A stretch of DNA of 8,487 bases, taken from an uncultured Selenomonadales bacterium (GTDB lineage Bacteria > Bacillota > Negativicutes > Selenomonadales > Selenomonadaceae). The notes beneath the pieces were generated by a model, which made no database searches, was not told the origin of the DNA, and saw only the letters and a program-made list of their open reading frames with translations. Within the stretch, counting starts at the first letter, position 1; the number at the start of each line of letters is the position of its first letter. Positions 7,199-8,487 of the stretch are shown piece by piece. Location of the stretch: the NCBI GenBank assembly GCA_946543495.1, contig CAMNLS010000044.1, forward strand, positions 1-8,487, written 5' to 3'. The translations under genes and the position numbers were made by a program.

Positions 7199-7268
7199 CG
7201 TTACGAATTACGCATTGCCTTTTCTGCCACCGTGAAAATTTTCCTTCATGCCGACGGCAATTATTTTT

Positions 7269-7297
7269 TTGCAACGATAAATGATACCTGCTATAAT
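7269..7297 (+). promoter_or_regulatory. Sigma-70-type promoter of tyrS
   Basis: TTGCAA (7269-7274) and a perfect TATAAT (7292-7297) are 17 nt apart. Transcription would begin near 7304, leaving a leader of only about 20 nt, just enough for the ribosome binding site. There is no room for a T-box leader downstream of this promoter. Confidence 0.75.
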
Positions 7298-7304
7298 CGC
7301 GCAA

Positions 7305-7311
7305 AAGGAGG
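7305..7311 (+). promoter_or_regulatory. Ribosome binding site of tyrS
   Basis: AAGGAGG lies 11 nt before ATG 7323. The sequence is strong but the spacing is a little long; no better in-frame start is seen. Confidence 0.7.
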
Positions 7312-7322
7312 AATTAGTTTTA

Positions 7323-8487
7323 ATGGAAAATGTATTCGACACACTAGCAGAACGCGGCTTTATCGCACAGTGCACCGACGAAGCGGAAGTTAGGAAATTA
7401 CTCGGCTCACAGCAGGTCACGTTTTATATCGGCTTCGACCCGACGGCTGACAGCTTGCACGCCGGACATTTTATCGCGTTAATGGCAATGGCTCACATGC
7501 AACGCGCAGGGCATCGCCCGATATGTTTAGTGGGCGGTGGCACTGGCACAATCGGCGACCCGTCCGGACGTTCGGACTTGCGCAAGGTCATGACTGATGA
7601 AGTTATCGAACACAACTGCGAATGCTTCAAAAAGCAAATGGCACGCTTTATCGACTTCAGCGACGGCAAAGCGTTAATGGTCAACAACGGCGACTGGCTC
7701 CGCAAGCTCGGCTATATCGATTTGCTCCGTGAGGTCGGCGCGCATTTCACGGTTAATCGTATGCTCGCCGCCGAATGTTATAAGCAACGCTGGGATAAGG
7801 GCTTGACGTTCCTTGAGTTCAATTACATGGTCATGCAGGCTTACGACTTCTACAAGCTCAACGGCGATTATGATTGTATCCTGCAGATGGGCGGCGACGA
7901 CCAGTGGTCAAACATAATCGCGGGCGTTGAACTTACCCGACGCAAGACAGGACGGGCGGCTTATGGTCTGACGAACAAGCTACTGCTCAAATCTGACGGC
8001 TCGAAGATGGGCAAGACTGCTGGCGGTGCCCTCTGGCTAGACGCGGATAAAGTTTCGCCGTATGACTTCTACCAGTACTGGCGCAATGTCGATGATGCGG
8101 ACGTTAAGACTTGCTTGAGTTTGCTAACCTTCGTGCCAATGGACGAGGTCAACCGCCTTAGCTCCTTGGAAGGCTCCTTGATTAACGAGGCTAAACAAGT
8201 TCTTGCTTACGAGGTGACAAAGCTGGTTCACGGGGAAGACGCCGCTAATCAAGCTCAAAAGTCCGCCGCAGAAATTTTTACGTTCCAATCAACAGAGAAC
8301 ATGCCGACCGTTGAAGTCTTCGACGCCGTAGGCAAGAAACTTCTGGACGTTCTCGCCGCCGCTAAGGTCATCGAGTCCAAATCGGAAGGGCGCAGGCTCA
8401 TCAGTCAAAGCGGCTTGACGCTCAACGATAACAAAGTTTCCGACGCCGATTACGTCTTGCAAGCCGACGACTTCCCGGCAGTCATTC
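7323..8487 (+). CDS. tyrS: Tyrosyl-tRNA synthetase, 3' end cut by the window
   Basis: This class I synthetase activates tyrosine with ATP and loads it onto tRNA-Tyr in the cytoplasm. It is read here for 388 codons without a stop; bacterial TyrRS of this type is a little over 400 residues, so only the tail is missing. Visible motifs are YIGFDPTADSLHAGH (35-49, with the HIGH-type motif HAGH at 46-49), GGGTGTIGDPSG (71-82), QMGGDDQW (188-195, tyrosine binding) and KMGKT (228-232, the KMSKS-type motif). The C-terminal part from about residue 345 onward (EGRRLISQSGLTLND) is the start of the S4-like RNA-binding domain. ATG 7323 has AAGGAGG upstream and its own promoter. It is divergent from rodA and looks intact as far as it can be read. 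Confidence 0.97.
   Translation, partial: MENVFDTLAERGFIAQCTDEAEVRKLLGSQQVTFYIGFDPTADSLHAGHFIALMAMAHMQRAGHRPICLVGGGTGTIGDPSGRSDLRKVMTDEVIEHNCECFKKQMARFIDFSDGKALMVNNGDWLRKLGYIDLLREVGAHFTVNRMLAAECYKQRWDKGLTFLEFNYMVMQAYDFYKLNGDYDCILQMGGDDQWSNIIAGVELTRRKTGRAAYGLTNKLLLKSDGSKMGKTAGGALWLDADKVSPYDFYQYWRNVDDADVKTCLSLLTFVPMDEVNRLSSLEGSLINEAKQVLAYEVTKLVHGEDAANQAQKSAAEIFTFQSTENMPTVEVFDAVGKKLLDVLAAAKVIESKSEGRRLISQSGLTLNDNKVSDADYVLQADDFPAVI

Noticed and set aside
7234..7243. GAAAATTTTC palindrome, also seen as GAAAAATTTTC at 1230-1240, as a shared operator
   Set aside because: A similar sequence occurs inside the radical SAM coding region near 3515, so it is expected by chance in A/T-rich stretches.
7061..7393. 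110-codon plus-strand open frame across the rodA-tyrS gap
   Set aside because: It is antisense to the rodA start and runs out of frame into tyrS, covering the tyrS promoter and ribosome binding site.

Overview
The window reads like a chromosomal housekeeping region of a Firmicutes-type bacterium. Shine-Dalgarno sequences are strong (GGAGG type), TTG/GTG starts are used, and the genes are serC, rodA, tyrS and a radical SAM protein fused to a DUF2344-type domain. A secreted histidine acid phosphatase with a typical Ala-Gln-Ala signal peptide would fit a diderm Firmicute. My best guess is a Negativicute (Selenomonas-like), but this is from general resemblance only; no 16S or other marker is present. 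Base composition is around half GC, with no obvious compositional island.

Layout. (1) Positions 1-1109, minus strand: the N-terminal 369 codons of a membrane-anchored MutS-family protein whose C-terminus (the expected ATPase domain) lies off the left edge. It has a good sigma-70-type promoter at 1147-1175. (2) Positions 1280-2362, plus strand: serC, phosphoserine aminotransferase. It is followed after 11 nt by (3) positions 2374-3370, a glucose-1-phosphatase-like (Agp) histidine acid phosphatase. That gene has lost roughly 90 internal codons and its reading frame, so I call it a pseudogene. (4) Positions 3367-5922, minus strand: an 851-aa radical SAM protein fused to a DUF2344-type domain, convergent with the phosphatase and overlapping it by 4 nt. 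(5) Positions 5923-6063: a gap rich in nested inverted repeats. (6) Positions 6064-7185, minus strand: rodA, the SEDS peptidoglycan glycosyltransferase. (7) Positions 7186-7322: a divergent intergenic region with a clear promoter for (8) tyrS (7323 to the right edge), tyrosyl-tRNA synthetase, which lacks only its last residues.

The genes do not form one pathway. serC begins serine synthesis from 3-phosphoglycerate, rodA elongates the cell wall, tyrS charges tRNA-Tyr, and the radical SAM protein belongs to an uncharacterised family often found near cell-shape and RNase G genes. I see no new defence or mobile system. The points most worth following up are the internally deleted phosphatase with a microhomology at the breakpoint, a heptanucleotide tandem repeat that encodes the linker of the radical SAM fusion, and the nested inverted-repeat element between rodA and the radical SAM gene.
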